Position numbers and translations under genes: made by a program | In this document: piece by piece, positions 17,403 through 28,366 of the stretch | How the letters are laid out: each line of letters starts with the position of its first letter | Numbering within the stretch: position 1 is the first letter of the stretch | Notes under the pieces: model-generated | Seen by the model: the letters and a program-made list of their open reading frames with translations, nothing else | The model's database searches: none | What the model was told of the DNA's origin: nothing | NCBI GenBank assembly: GCA_006503475.1 | Contig: RSEH01000232.1 | Location: 1 to 64,000, forward strand | Source: Stentor roeselii | Taxonomy: Eukaryota; Ciliophora; Heterotrichea; Heterotrichida; Stentoridae | Reading direction: 5' to 3' | Length of the DNA stretch: 64,000 nucleotides

Positions 17403-17542
17403 TATTCTATATTATCTAAAAATATCTAATTAAAATTAACTGATTTTCTTAAAATTGACCAATTTTTACCTCATAATCTAACTTCAAGCTTAATCCAATT
17501 TAACCTAATCCCTTTAATTATAATAATTTCATCAGTTCTAAA

Positions 17543-18124
17543 ATGAGTTTCATCAAGACCCAAAAAATTAGAAAAATCATAACATTAGGACTATCCGAAA
17601 CTGGAAAATCTTCATTAATCTTCAGATACTGCGAAGGTCATTACCAAATAATGCCTAGAACACAAGGCACTAACTTTTATTTAAAAGAAGTTGAAGGTCT
17701 CACTTTAAAGATTCACGACACTGCAGGTCAAGAGGCTTATTCAAGTATTGCAAAAATTTACTATAATGGTGCTGACGCTGCTCTGTTAGTTTACAATGAA
17801 AACAACAGAGAGTCTTTTGAAAAACTTAATTTCTGGGTTGATGAAATGAGGAATTATTTAAGACCTGACCTTCCTGCTTATTTAGTTGCTACTCAATGTG
17901 ATGTTCAGGATTCGAAGGTTTCTGATGAAGAAGCGAAAAGTTTTACTGAAAGTAAAGGATTTAAAGGGTTTTTTAGAGTCTCAGCTGTTCGAGGTGATGG
18001 AGTTTTTGAGTTATTTTCGAAGGTTGTTGAAGATTTGAAGATTATTTCTGAGAGCTTATTAGAAGATGGGGTCGTGTTGAAAGACTTGACTGTGCAAAGG
18101 AGGAAGAAAAAGTGTAAATGTTGA
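17543..18124 (+). CDS. Divergent Rab-family small GTPase
   Basis: 193 aa. P-loop GLSETGKS (16-23), switch I region TQGTNF with Thr43, G3 DTAGQE (59-64) and G5 SA (147-148). The guanine-specificity motif is TQCD (117-120) instead of NKxD; Asp120 is kept. The C-terminus is KKKCKC, a CxC double geranylgeranylation signal, so it is membrane-attached like a Rab. It belongs to the divergent Rab expansion usual in ciliates; the subfamily cannot be named. It is divergent from CFAP36 (140 nt) and ends in TGA. Confidence 0.85.
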   Translation: MSFIKTQKIRKIITLGLSETGKSSLIFRYCEGHYQIMPRTQGTNFYLKEVEGLTLKIHDTAGQEAYSSIAKIYYNGADAALLVYNENNRESFEKLNFWVDEMRNYLRPDLPAYLVATQCDVQDSKVSDEEAKSFTESKGFKGFFRVSAVRGDGVFELFSKVVEDLKIISESLLEDGVVLKDLTVQRRKKKCKC

Positions 18125-18683
18125 AGATTAGTTAGAAGTCAATCATATTAATGGATTAAAAGTCTAAGAGATAATCTTAAACAGATAATTTTGGAAATGA
18201 TCTAATGTTTTACAATTAATTGTTAATACTAAATAAAAAAAATCTGTTTAAGTCTTTCTTAGTATAGGCTTAGCTATAAACTGCACGGTTCTAAAATTTA
18301 CATGTTTGATATTTTGATGTATCTTTTAACTGCTGATTTTCTGAAAAAATTCTATTGTTTTATCTAAAATATCAGAAGGCTACTTAGAAGATTCATTCTT
18401 TAAAAAATTAAATGGTTTAATTATTATAATAATCTTTGTTCTTTAGTTTCATAAACATTTTTCCAGTTATTTCTCCAGGTATTACTTCTTGATCCAGTTA
18501 TATTCAAGTTAATTTCAATAATACTTTGTTTTTATTAACTGGTAGTCTTTTCTAGGGTTGAGTAAATCATTTTCGATATGAAAGAAAGATTATTATAGTT
18601 CTTTGAGGTTTTTTCATTTATGAGATGAATTATTTCAAGATTATAGAATTATTAGAGTATAATCTTTAGGAAAATTTTTATTA
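18125..18683. other. Intergenic between convergent genes, nothing seen
   Basis: About 559 nt of AT-rich sequence with short A and T runs. No ORF, repeat or RNA gene that I can support. Confidence 0.4.
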
Positions 18684-20018
18684 TTAAACAATTTCTTCGT
18701 AATTATCTTGCTCTTCATTTTCGTCTTCTGCTGGAATTTCTTGGTATTGCTGATACTCGCTTATTAAATCATTCATATTACTTTCAGCTTCAACAAGTTC
18801 CATCTCATCCATTCCTTCATTAGTGTAGTGAAAAAGAAAGGTTTTTCTTTTAAACATGGCATTAAAAGTCTCACCAACTCTTCTAAACGTCTCCTGAATA
18901 GCAGTAGAATTTCCAATCAAAGTCCCACTCATTTTAAGACCGATAGAATTGACTTCACAAACTGAACTTTTTATATTATAAGGAATCCAATCAACAAAGC
19001 AGCAAGAATTTTTATTCTGAACGTTTTTCATCTGTTCATCGACTTCTCTATCAGAAATTTTTCCTCTGAATAAAACAGAAGCATTTAAATATTTTCCATA
19101 TCTTGGATCAGATGAGCTCATCATGCTATTAGCGTTAAACATTTGTTGAACCAGGTTAGTTACAGTCAAAGACCTGTATTGTCCTGAGCCTCTTGAAGTC
19201 AATGGTGAAAGACTTATCATTAAAAAGTGCATTCTGGGAAAGGGGATCATATTTACAGCTAGTTTTCGTAAGTCTGAGTTGATTTGACCAGAGAATCGAA
19301 AGGAACAAGTCACTCCTTTCATTGCTGAACTGGCTAGATGGTTAAGGTCTCTATATGTTGGAGTGGAAAGCTTGAAAGTCCTGAAACAAATATCAAAAAG
19401 TGCATCATTTTCAATAACCATCACTTCATCTGAATGTTCGATGAGTTTGTTAATACTAAGGACTGAATTATAAGGTGCAACAGCAAAATCAGGTATTCTA
19501 AAAGAATGAAAAATAGAAAAACTTTCTATGATCTTTTCAAGGTACTCTTCTTTGAGTTTTTCAATAATCAAATTACCCAAACCAGAGCCAGTCCCACCTC
19601 CTAAACTATGACAAACTTGAAAGCCTTGCAAATAGTCGCAGTTTTCAGCTTCTTTACGTACAACATCTAAAATAAAATCAAGAAGTTCAGCACCTTCAGT
19701 ATAAAAGCCTTTACCCCAATTATTCCCAGCTCCATTCTGTCCGAATACAAAATTATCTGGTCTGAAAAGAGATCCGAAAGGCCCAGACCTAATTAAGTCA
19801 ATAGGTCCAGGTTCTAAGTCAATTAAAACAGCTCGAGGTGCATATCGTCCACAATTTATTTCATTAAAAAATACATTTATCCTCTCTAATTGCAGATCAG
19901 AGTAACCATGATAACACCCAGTAGCATCAACTCCATGATCATTAGAAATGGCTTCCCAGAAGTTGGTCCCTATATTGTTCCCACATTGCCCGATTTGCAA
20001 ATGAACTATTTCTCTCAT
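18684..20018 (-). CDS. Divergent beta-tubulin
   Basis: 444 aa, colinear with beta-tubulin. It begins MREI, the co-translational autoregulation tetrapeptide. The GTP-binding GGGTGSG motif is intact. Differences from the canonical copy nearby are many: the T5 loop [10 protein letters not shown] reads [16 protein letters not shown] reads MSSSDP and PPKGLKMS reads NSIGLKMS. The C-terminal tail ([14 protein letters not shown]) lacks the axonemal EGEF motif. It may form specialised microtubules or be weakly polymerising. It lies 507 nt downstream of, and on the same strand as, the canonical gene, which suggests an old tandem duplication. Confidence 0.93.
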   Translation of the reverse strand: MREIVHLQIGQCGNNIGTNFWEAISNDHGVDATGCYHGYSDLQLERINVFFNEINCGRYAPRAVLIDLEPGPIDLIRSGPFGSLFRPDNFVFGQNGAGNNWGKGFYTEGAELLDFILDVVRKEAENCDYLQGFQVCHSLGGGTGSGLGNLIIEKLKEEYLEKIIESFSIFHSFRIPDFAVAPYNSVLSINKLIEHSDEVMVIENDALFDICFRTFKLSTPTYRDLNHLASSAMKGVTCSFRFSGQINSDLRKLAVNMIPFPRMHFLMISLSPLTSRGSGQYRSLTVTNLVQQMFNANSMMSSSDPRYGKYLNASVLFRGKISDREVDEQMKNVQNKNSCCFVDWIPYNIKSSVCEVNSIGLKMSGTLIGNSTAIQETFRRVGETFNAMFKRKTFLFHYTNEGMDEMELVEAESNMNDLISEYQQYQEIPAEDENEEQDNYEEIV

Positions 20019-20110
20019 ATATTTTAAAAAATCTTATATTTTTTTTGGAGTATTTAAGAGGCTTAAAGATATTTTTGTCGAAAAGTCTTTGAAAGGTAAT
20101 ATCTGAAGCA

Positions 20111-20265
20111 ATTTCAGCGAGCTTACAAGAGAGACTTCGAAAAAATGATAAAGTGGCCTAGAAATAATTTATTCTTTTGAAAAAGCATTACAGAATTTCA
20201 GCGAGCTTTACAAGAGAGAATTTCGAAAAAATAATAAAGTGGCCTAGAAATAACTTATGTCTTTT
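20111..20265. repeat. Two direct repeats, about 70 bp each, between the beta-tubulin genes
   Basis: Copy 1 (20111-20178) and copy 2 (20195-20265) share TTTCAGCGAGCTT, ACAAGAGAGA, TTCGAAAAAAT and TAAAGTGGCCTAGAAATAA with few changes; the offset is 84 bp. They lie upstream of the divergent tubulin and downstream of the canonical one. They could be duplicated promoter or 3'-processing sequence. The rest of 20019-20525 is plain AT-rich sequence. Confidence 0.8.
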
Positions 20266-20525
20266 AAAGAATTATCAGAAGAAAATTCAAATCAGATTAA
20301 TTGATAAGAAGATTTAGGATTAGAGATTGGATTTATGATTAGGGAAATAATTAGATAAAGATTTAAGTCGAGAAATTTCAAATGAATAAATCGTGATATC
20401 ACAATAGATATCAACTGGTATATGAATCTTGTTTAATTTAACTCACTTCTACAACATTCCCATTCCAAATAAAAAATCCCAAAAACCCCCAAAAAATCCC
20501 TAATTTCACTTCAACCATAATATTA

Positions 20526-22182
<1,657 letters not shown>

Positions 22183-22764
22183 TTAAGGAATTTTGCTGGT
22201 TTTACTAGGTTTCAATGATTTCAGGCCAAAGACCAGTTCTTCATCAGGGAAAACCGTTCCTTCTGTGACGTTCTGAAAATAGTCCTTATCAGGAACATTA
22301 TCTGAAATGAACTGTTTGGGTTCCATGAAAGGTTGCCTGACAGGGTCTTGGCCAGGTTCTAAAATCATGTCATTTTTTTCAATGTTCCAGATATACTTCC
22401 TATGATACAACCTGTCCCTCTCAATCCCTTCAGCGAAAATAGAAGGAAACATCCTGGGAAAAGGAGGATAATCTCCACTTTCCAGTCGTAACTTCACATG
22501 TTTCATAATCTCTAAAAAATGGTCTACGTCTTGAGGGTCTGTTAACACCTTCGCTTCCTGAAAGTAAAACTTGAACTCTTCAGTCCTGGCTTCTCTTTGT
22601 CCAAAAGTTGTGCAACTTTCTCTGATAAGTCTTTGAATCTGGTAGTAAAGAAGCCTTTTTTCATCTTTTCCTTGTTGAAGGTACTGTTGACAGTACTTTT
22701 TTGAATAAGTTCTAAGATAATGCCAGATATTTTTCCAGCCGTAGAACTTTTTGTGGTGATTCAT
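22183..22764 (-). CDS. Hypothetical protein, 193 aa
   Basis: The N-terminus is aromatic- and basic-rich (FYGWKNIWHYLRTYSKKY). A helical segment LLYYQIQRLIRESCTTFGQR is loosely reminiscent of LYR-motif proteins, and a Pro-rich region follows (DYPPFPRMFPSIFAEGIERD). No TM segment. It may be a mitochondrial accessory subunit, but this is only a suggestion from composition. The start is supported by TATAAATG. Its start codon is eight bases from that of the divergent neighbour. Confidence 0.7.
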   Translation of the reverse strand: MNHHKKFYGWKNIWHYLRTYSKKYCQQYLQQGKDEKRLLYYQIQRLIRESCTTFGQREARTEEFKFYFQEAKVLTDPQDVDHFLEIMKHVKLRLESGDYPPFPRMFPSIFAEGIERDRLYHRKYIWNIEKNDMILEPGQDPVRQPFMEPKQFISDNVPDKDYFQNVTEGTVFPDEELVFGLKSLKPSKTSKIP

Positions 22765-22772
22765 TTATAAAC
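22765..22772. promoter_or_regulatory. 8-bp interval between two divergent start codons, with palindromic TATA
   Basis: The interval is TTATAAAC. Together with the flanking T it gives the palindrome TTTATAAA, so both genes read TATAAA a few bases before their ATG. If both starts are correct, transcription start sites and TATA-like sequence must overlap or lie inside the opposite ORF. Confidence 0.5.
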
Positions 22773-23918
22773 ATGAGATGTTTTAAAAGCTTTTCTTCTT
22801 TTCGTAAATCAGGTCCTGAAAGAAAAGAGTTTTTGAAATCATTTAGTCGTGATAGGCCCAGTCATTTAACGAGTCTTTCACCGTTTTCTGACTTTTCAAT
22901 TGAAAAAATCACGCGTAGGTTCGTTGGAGTCCTGATTGAAACATTTCGAGACATTGACTCAGCTTTGATTCAATTAGAAATGATGCTTCCTTGCAAGATC
23001 TTTTTAAAAAACTTGATTTCTTTTTGCAGTGGACTTAAAATTCCTTTTATCATCGACGAGCTTAAGTTTTTTTTAAGTTCTTTGGCAGAAGGAAGGAATT
23101 ATTTGAAATTTGAGGATTTTGTAAAGGTTTTAAAGGAATATAAGGAAACGGAGAAGGAGAAAAAAATGATTAATGTGGATGAAGGAACTGATACGAATGA
23201 CTTGCCAGTGGCTTTGTCGCCTGTTTACCGCCTGAATAAGAAAAAGTTGAAAACTATTCTTTCTTTCACACTTTCAGAGAAATTTGAAAACTTTTTACAA
23301 GCTTTTTCTTTTGTGGCAAGTGGAAAAAGTGTCACTTTTTTTGGATTTTTGAAACTTGTGAGATTTTTAGGAGTTTTTGTTGATGAAAAACTTGCTTCAG
23401 AACTTTTTTATGAAATTAGTTATCAAGGACATCTTAGTTTAAATAGGTTCAAAGCCTTGTGGTTTAATAAAGACGACTTGTGTGCTGTTGCTGTTTGTTC
23501 TCAGGTGAAAGAAACATTGTCGGAATTTTGTGAGTTTCATTTAAAACAAACTGTTTTGAAGGGAAAAAAAGCTTTTAAGAGACTTTTTGAGGACCTGGAC
23601 TTGAAATCACAGGTCTTTGTAAAGGGAATGCTGAAAAAAAGCCCTTTTCCTGAACCTAAATTTTTAAAATCGATTTTTGATAGGTTTGCTTGTCAGAGGT
23701 TGAAAAGAGATGACTGGAAATCGATGGCTCAGTATTTTGCTGCAAAGGGGGAAAAGGTCTCGAATGCCTCGCCGATTATGAAGGTCAAAAGGAATTCTTT
23801 ATCTTTACAGTCACTTCCTAGGACTAGTCATAGTGCTACTCGGCCTAAACGTCAGGAACTTAAAAAGATGAAAGTTATTTCTTTTACTAATGATACTGTC
23901 GTGTTGACTACTGCGTAA
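22773..23918 (+). CDS. Hypothetical protein with degenerate EF-hand-like pairs, 381 aa
   Basis: Basic and helical. About residues 165-235 look like two helix-loop-helix units of EF-hand size (FLQAFSFVASGKSVTFFGFL and FYEISYQGHLSLNRFKALW) without Ca2+-binding side chains; residues 75-125 may be another such pair. The C-terminus is basic and Ser-rich. Proteins of this build are frequent in cilia and basal bodies, but I cannot name one. The first ATG is at 22773; the next in-frame ATG is about 70 codons in. Confidence 0.7.
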   Translation: MRCFKSFSSFRKSGPERKEFLKSFSRDRPSHLTSLSPFSDFSIEKITRRFVGVLIETFRDIDSALIQLEMMLPCKIFLKNLISFCSGLKIPFIIDELKFFLSSLAEGRNYLKFEDFVKVLKEYKETEKEKKMINVDEGTDTNDLPVALSPVYRLNKKKLKTILSFTLSEKFENFLQAFSFVASGKSVTFFGFLKLVRFLGVFVDEKLASELFYEISYQGHLSLNRFKALWFNKDDLCAVAVCSQVKETLSEFCEFHLKQTVLKGKKAFKRLFEDLDLKSQVFVKGMLKKSPFPEPKFLKSIFDRFACQRLKRDDWKSMAQYFAAKGEKVSNASPIMKVKRNSLSLQSLPRTSHSATRPKRQELKKMKVISFTNDTVVLTTA

Positions 23919-24255
23919 ATTAATGTTAAAATATAGAAAGTATCTTCTGGGTTTTCTTATTTATGGAAAAGGGGGAAAGGTTATTTGATAATTTTGTTGA
24001 GGTTTTATAATTTATAGTTGAATTGAATTTTTAGAAGTTTTGAGTGATTTATTGGATTTTTAGGTTTAGGATTATTGAATAATTGAATATTCATTATTTT
24101 TTAGTGAAGAGATACAAAATCAACTAAAACTCAAAGTTTCATGATAACTACAACTCTCAATCAAACCTTATCCAAATTAAAAAATCAATAAAAGCTAACT
24201 CAAGTCTTTACCTTCTTTTACTATTATCCTAAGATTAAATAATCTTATTTAACAC
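23919..24255. other. Intergenic between convergent genes, nothing seen
   Basis: About 337 nt of AT-rich sequence between two stop codons. I see no gene or element. Confidence 0.4.
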
Positions 24256-26094
24256 TTAATAACTATTAGACCTCACCCTTTCATCCTCATATCTGACAGT
24301 CATTTTCATTTTCTCTAAATTTTCATGAAATTTCTCAGCGATTTCCCTTAACCTTTCCGTTTTCCTAAAAACATCTTTCAACAGTACCTTCTTAACCCCT
24401 TTAAATTCTAAAATATTTTGAATCCCAATAAATTTCCTCATAATATTTTCCTCCCTCTCAACAGCTCGATTTCTAATTTCATCCCAAACAAAATAGTCCT
24501 CATCCTTCAATTTCCTTAAAATCTTTTTATCCAATGCAAGAATTTCTAAATACCTAGAAGACCTTGCCAAATACTTTCTATTGACCTTAAAAATAACTTC
24601 AATATCTCCAAAATATTCAAAAATTCTAACACGAAAGACAGATTTTCCCTGATATTCATAAAAAACAGTTCCTTTCACCACAAAATAAATCTCATCTGAA
24701 CGATCTCCAGGCTCATAAATACTTTCACCAGAGTTTAAAGTATAAGGCACCAGTAAAGGCATCAACTTTGCCATCAACCCTTCTCGATTTTTAAAAAACT
24801 CTAATTTTTTCCCAGCGCCGCCATGCATGGCGGCGGCAAGTTTCAATCTAAGTTTTTTCGGAAGTTCTTCTAAAAGACTTTCTTTATCCTTCCAAGTGAA
24901 TCCTGAAAACTTCGTTGATGACTTTAAAGTTCTTTTAATTTTCGAGATCATTTCTTTAGAAAGGCCAAGTTTCGCTGAAATTTCTTCAACTTTTGAGATT
25001 TTTATTGAAAAGTTTTGAGATTTTGACTTTGATCGACTTAGCAAAGCACTGAGACTTCCGATGGTGAAACAATAGAAGTAAAGACTGAGGACCATCCAAA
25101 AGATGCTTAAGAGTTTTTCAATGATGGTGTAAGCTGAAATATCGCCGTAGCCGACAGTGGAAAGTGTGCAAATAGCCCAGTAGATGCTTGTCAGGTATAA
25201 GAAAAATGTGTCGTTGTCTTGAAGATTATTTCTGACAACCCAAGTGTCAGGAGAAAAGTCGTCAATTTTGCATGAAAAGTACCAAAGACAGGCCATTATG
25301 TGAATGGCTAGTAAAATTGTTAGAAGAGATGAAAGAAGGGCTGTCATTGATCGTCTTATACTTAAAAAATCTTCGAGTTTTTGGACCAGGTTAACTTTTC
25401 GGAAGAGTTTTATGAGTTTTAAGATTCGGGAAAAACGAAGGATGCTGTATAAACGGGATAATCGGATATAGTGGATTAGTTTACTTGAACTGTGAGGGTC
25501 TTCAATTAGGAGAAGGATTAGACTGAAGGGAATACTGCAGAGAAGGTCTAGTAGAAGACCTGACTTTAGGTATTTTAGGAAGATTTTTACATGGCTTGTG
25601 ATGAAAACGTCTAACTCATAATACCCAGTCAAGCAATTAATTCCAAAGTCAATAAAGAAAATTAAGTCAACAATTATTTCCTTTATCTCAAGTGGGCCAA
25701 TTCCTGATGATTCCAAAAAAGAAGTCGTGAAAGGCATCACAACACCTGTATCTAAAAATATAAAAACCATCACAACTCTCCAAAAAACGCTAAATTTTCC
25801 TTCAGGATGAAGAACAAGAAATTTTTTATTTTTCAGAAACTTTTCTTCACTTTTCAAAGCTAATCTTTTGATTCTTTCTTCTTGGCTCAAGGCACCTTTC
25901 GTGATTTTAGATAAAAATAACTTTACTCTGATTTTAAGAAATGCTCTTTTCCAGATCTCTGAGAATTTAAACAAGTTTTCGTCGTTTAAAGTTGTTGTGT
26001 GTCTGATGTTTTCGCAGCCTTCCTGGCTTCTGCTTGATTTTTCACAAGTTTCGTCAAATATTATTGGGTTTTTAGTGGTTTTGTGGAAATTCAT
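24256..26094 (-). CDS. Voltage-gated K+ channel with cyclic-nucleotide-binding homology domain (EAG/CNG superfamily)
   Basis: 612 aa. Six TM helices span about 104-352. S4 (211-233) reads RLSRLYSILRFSRILKLIKL with a basic residue about every third position. The selectivity filter is TVGYGD (313-318), typical of K+ channels. A C-linker (360-430) and a beta-roll CNBD (about 430-545) follow, with SGESIYEPGDRSDEIYFVVK; the phosphate-binding cassette (GEIALL plus Arg in true cyclic-nucleotide sites) is not evident, so nucleotide may not bind. It probably sets membrane potential or contractile/ciliary responses. Confidence 0.92.
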   Translation of the reverse strand: MNFHKTTKNPIIFDETCEKSSRSQEGCENIRHTTTLNDENLFKFSEIWKRAFLKIRVKLFLSKITKGALSQEERIKRLALKSEEKFLKNKKFLVLHPEGKFSVFWRVVMVFIFLDTGVVMPFTTSFLESSGIGPLEIKEIIVDLIFFIDFGINCLTGYYELDVFITSHVKIFLKYLKSGLLLDLLCSIPFSLILLLIEDPHSSSKLIHYIRLSRLYSILRFSRILKLIKLFRKVNLVQKLEDFLSIRRSMTALLSSLLTILLAIHIMACLWYFSCKIDDFSPDTWVVRNNLQDNDTFFLYLTSIYWAICTLSTVGYGDISAYTIIEKLLSIFWMVLSLYFYCFTIGSLSALLSRSKSKSQNFSIKISKVEEISAKLGLSKEMISKIKRTLKSSTKFSGFTWKDKESLLEELPKKLRLKLAAAMHGGAGKKLEFFKNREGLMAKLMPLLVPYTLNSGESIYEPGDRSDEIYFVVKGTVFYEYQGKSVFRVRIFEYFGDIEVIFKVNRKYLARSSRYLEILALDKKILRKLKDEDYFVWDEIRNRAVEREENIMRKFIGIQNILEFKGVKKVLLKDVFRKTERLREIAEKFHENLEKMKMTVRYEDERVRSNSY

Positions 26095-26215
26095 TTGGTT
26101 TGCCTCAATAATTTATATGTTTAAGTGGATTGAGTTCTCTTCTTCGAGTTTATTTCCATTTCTTTTCAATAGTTTTTTAAATGATGCATTTTTCATGGTG
26201 AATTATTTCTAATAA

Positions 26216-27208
26216 ATGTCAACATTCCGAAGACTCTTGTTAGACACTCCGGGTGTTTTTTCATCTTTAAGAATAGTAGAAACACCATTTCCTGAACTAT
26301 CTCCAAACGAAGTGCTGGTCAAAATGGAATATTCTACAGTGAACCCAAGTGATTACTATCTTGCTTTAGGAGCTTATCCGAATACACCTCGTCCGATTCC
26401 CTTAGGTCTTGAAGGGAGTGGGACAGTTACTCATGCAGGTACATCTGAGGAAGCTCAATCTTTGCTTGGAACCCGAGTAGCAGTCCGAGGTAGCGGTTCA
26501 TGGTCCGAGTACCATAAAGTAAACTCCGACATGGTATTCCCCCTTCTAGACACCACTCAATTCGACCAAGCAAGCAACCTAATAGTAAACCCAATGACAG
26601 TAGCCTACTTCATCGAGTTAATCCAAACCAGCAACCACAAAGTCGTGATCCAAAACGCAGCCGCCTCTTCCTTAGGCAAGATGCTTGTAAGATGGGCCAA
26701 GTTAAACAACGTCGAACTAATCAACCTAGTCCGAAGAGAAGAACAAGTCCAAGCCTTAATCGAGACAGGAGCGACTCTAATCGTGAACACTTCAGGACAA
26801 GACTGGAAGGGCGACTTGAAGCGAATCACTGATACTCATGGACTTCCTAGTATCGGCTTTGATGCGATTGGAGGAAAAGAAACTGGAGAGTTGATTGAAG
26901 CTGTTGGACCTGCCGGATTCGTTTATACTTATGGAAGACTTTCTGGAGAAGATGCGAAAATTTCATGTACTCAGATGATGTTTTATAATAAAACTTGGAA
27001 AGGATTGTTTTTGAGTAATTGGCTTGCTGGAAAAAATTCACAGGAAAGGAAAGAAGTTGGGTTCATGGTGCAGAGGAATTTGGAAAGTGTTTTTGGAACG
27101 AGACATTCGAAGGTTATTAACTTGAATGAGATTCAACAGTTTCTTGAAGGGTATAAAAATGAACCCGCTACTAATAACAAGGTGTTAGTGAGGACTAGAT
27201 TTGAGTAA
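26216..27208 (+). CDS. MDR-family NADPH:quinone oxidoreductase/enoyl reductase-like protein
   Basis: 330 aa. GroES-like domain with VLVKMEYSTVNPSDYY (34-49) and PLGLEGSGTV; catalytic zinc ligands of alcohol dehydrogenases are absent, as in quinone oxidoreductases. The Rossmann part holds VVIQNAAASSLGKMLVRWAK (143-162), then LVRREEQ and FDAIGG. The family reduces quinones or alpha,beta-unsaturated carbonyls with NADPH. Codon choice in the middle third is unusually rich in C-ending codons. It lies 121 nt from the divergent K+ channel start. Confidence 0.9.
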   Translation: MSTFRRLLLDTPGVFSSLRIVETPFPELSPNEVLVKMEYSTVNPSDYYLALGAYPNTPRPIPLGLEGSGTVTHAGTSEEAQSLLGTRVAVRGSGSWSEYHKVNSDMVFPLLDTTQFDQASNLIVNPMTVAYFIELIQTSNHKVVIQNAAASSLGKMLVRWAKLNNVELINLVRREEQVQALIETGATLIVNTSGQDWKGDLKRITDTHGLPSIGFDAIGGKETGELIEAVGPAGFVYTYGRLSGEDAKISCTQMMFYNKTWKGLFLSNWLAGKNSQERKEVGFMVQRNLESVFGTRHSKVINLNEIQQFLEGYKNEPATNNKVLVRTRFE

Positions 27209-27550
27209 TTATGATTAGATTGAGTTTTGGATTTTTTAGGGTTTTTTTGGATTAATAGTTTAGGGATTTAATATTATTGTGGAGAATATATGGGTTATTC
27301 CTTTTTTAGAGGTAGAGAAGATTTTTTAGTGGGATGAGGATATTGTGGATTGCTTTTAGATGAAAATTATTTATGGTTGATCACTAAAAATCTATTTTAA
27401 TCTCTGTTAAGTGAGAGCAACTATAGTGATTATAATATATCATTAAAGTTTATTTGATCTAATTTATAGAAAATAACCTTGATTGAGTCCTAATTCTAAT
27501 CATTTCAATTCACATCAAAACAACCTTACTTCATCTTAATAAAAATCAAC
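27209..27550. other. Intergenic, nothing seen
   Basis: About 342 nt of AT-rich sequence between two plus-strand genes. It should contain the promoter of the CFAP97-type gene; no motif stands out. Confidence 0.35.
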
Positions 27551-28348
27551 ATGTTTCGATCAATCCCAAGCAGCAACAAGCGTCTATCCAAGCTCTGGAA
27601 CGAAAAAAACTTCAACCTTCACCAATCAAACCTCCGAAAAGCAAAATCCCGAGTAGACCTCCGTTCTCCAAACAAATTCAATCACCTGAAATTCAAAGCA
27701 AAAAACCTAGCTCTACAAGAAGAGCGTTACTCAGAAATCGAGCGTGAAAATCGTATTCTTTTAGACAAAATGACTCAAATTTCCAATTCTAACTCATTAA
27801 AACACCTTCCACATCTAAGCAAAAGTTTAAACAAAGAGGCCCGAAAGCGAAAACTAGTCCAAATAACAGTCGAAAACCAGGCAATAATAAAGCGACTCTC
27901 ACAAAAGAAGTCAACTTACAACATCGACAAATGGGAAAACAACCGAAAAGAGGTTGAAAAGCTTTTAGACAACATCTGCGAATACCCTTACACCCTGGGG
28001 TCTTCACAGAAGCTCTTTCGAAACTCTCAAAAAACCAGCAAAAGTTCAGGAAATCTTTTAGACACTCCAAAAACATCTCAAAGTAAGACCCGTTCAATTT
28101 TGATAAGAAAAAAACAGTTGATTTCAGGTTTAAAGTTTTTAGTAGAAGTAAGAAAATCAAATTTGTAAGACATAAACAGAGGCTTCAAAATCACTGCATT
28201 TAAAAAAGACTCTCCTGAAAGTTACACTTTTGAAGTAGGTAGTGAAGAAGCTTTAGAAATTATGGGAGGAAAGGAAGACTTTGCTAAGTTAATCTCAGCA
28301 TTAAAGATGGATGGAGAAGATATGATATTGGTGGAATATCGTGAATGA
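27551..28348 (+). CDS. CFAP97-domain (hemingway-type) ciliary protein, two exons
   Basis: Joined exons 27551-28164 and 28180-28348 give 260 aa. Residues about 55-140 match the CFAP97 domain: a basic start, IERENRILLDKM, KRKLVQITVENQAIIKRL, then YNIDKWENNRKEVEKLLDNI and EYP. The second exon adds GFKITAFKKDS, a short globular part and LVEYRE, ending TGA. CFAP97/hemingway proteins act in motile-cilium assembly and contain this tubulin/axoneme-linked helical domain. Without removing the 15-nt intron the frame stops at 28168. The gene converges with the next one, 18 nt between stops. Confidence 0.82.
28165..28179 (+). other. 15-nt spliceosomal intron (phase 2)
   Basis: GTAAGACATAAACAG: canonical GT-AG, adenines at positions 10 and 11. 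It contains an in-frame TAA; removing it restores the frame for 56 more codons. Confidence 0.88.
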
Positions 28349-28366
28349 TTACTTAATCAATTCCAG

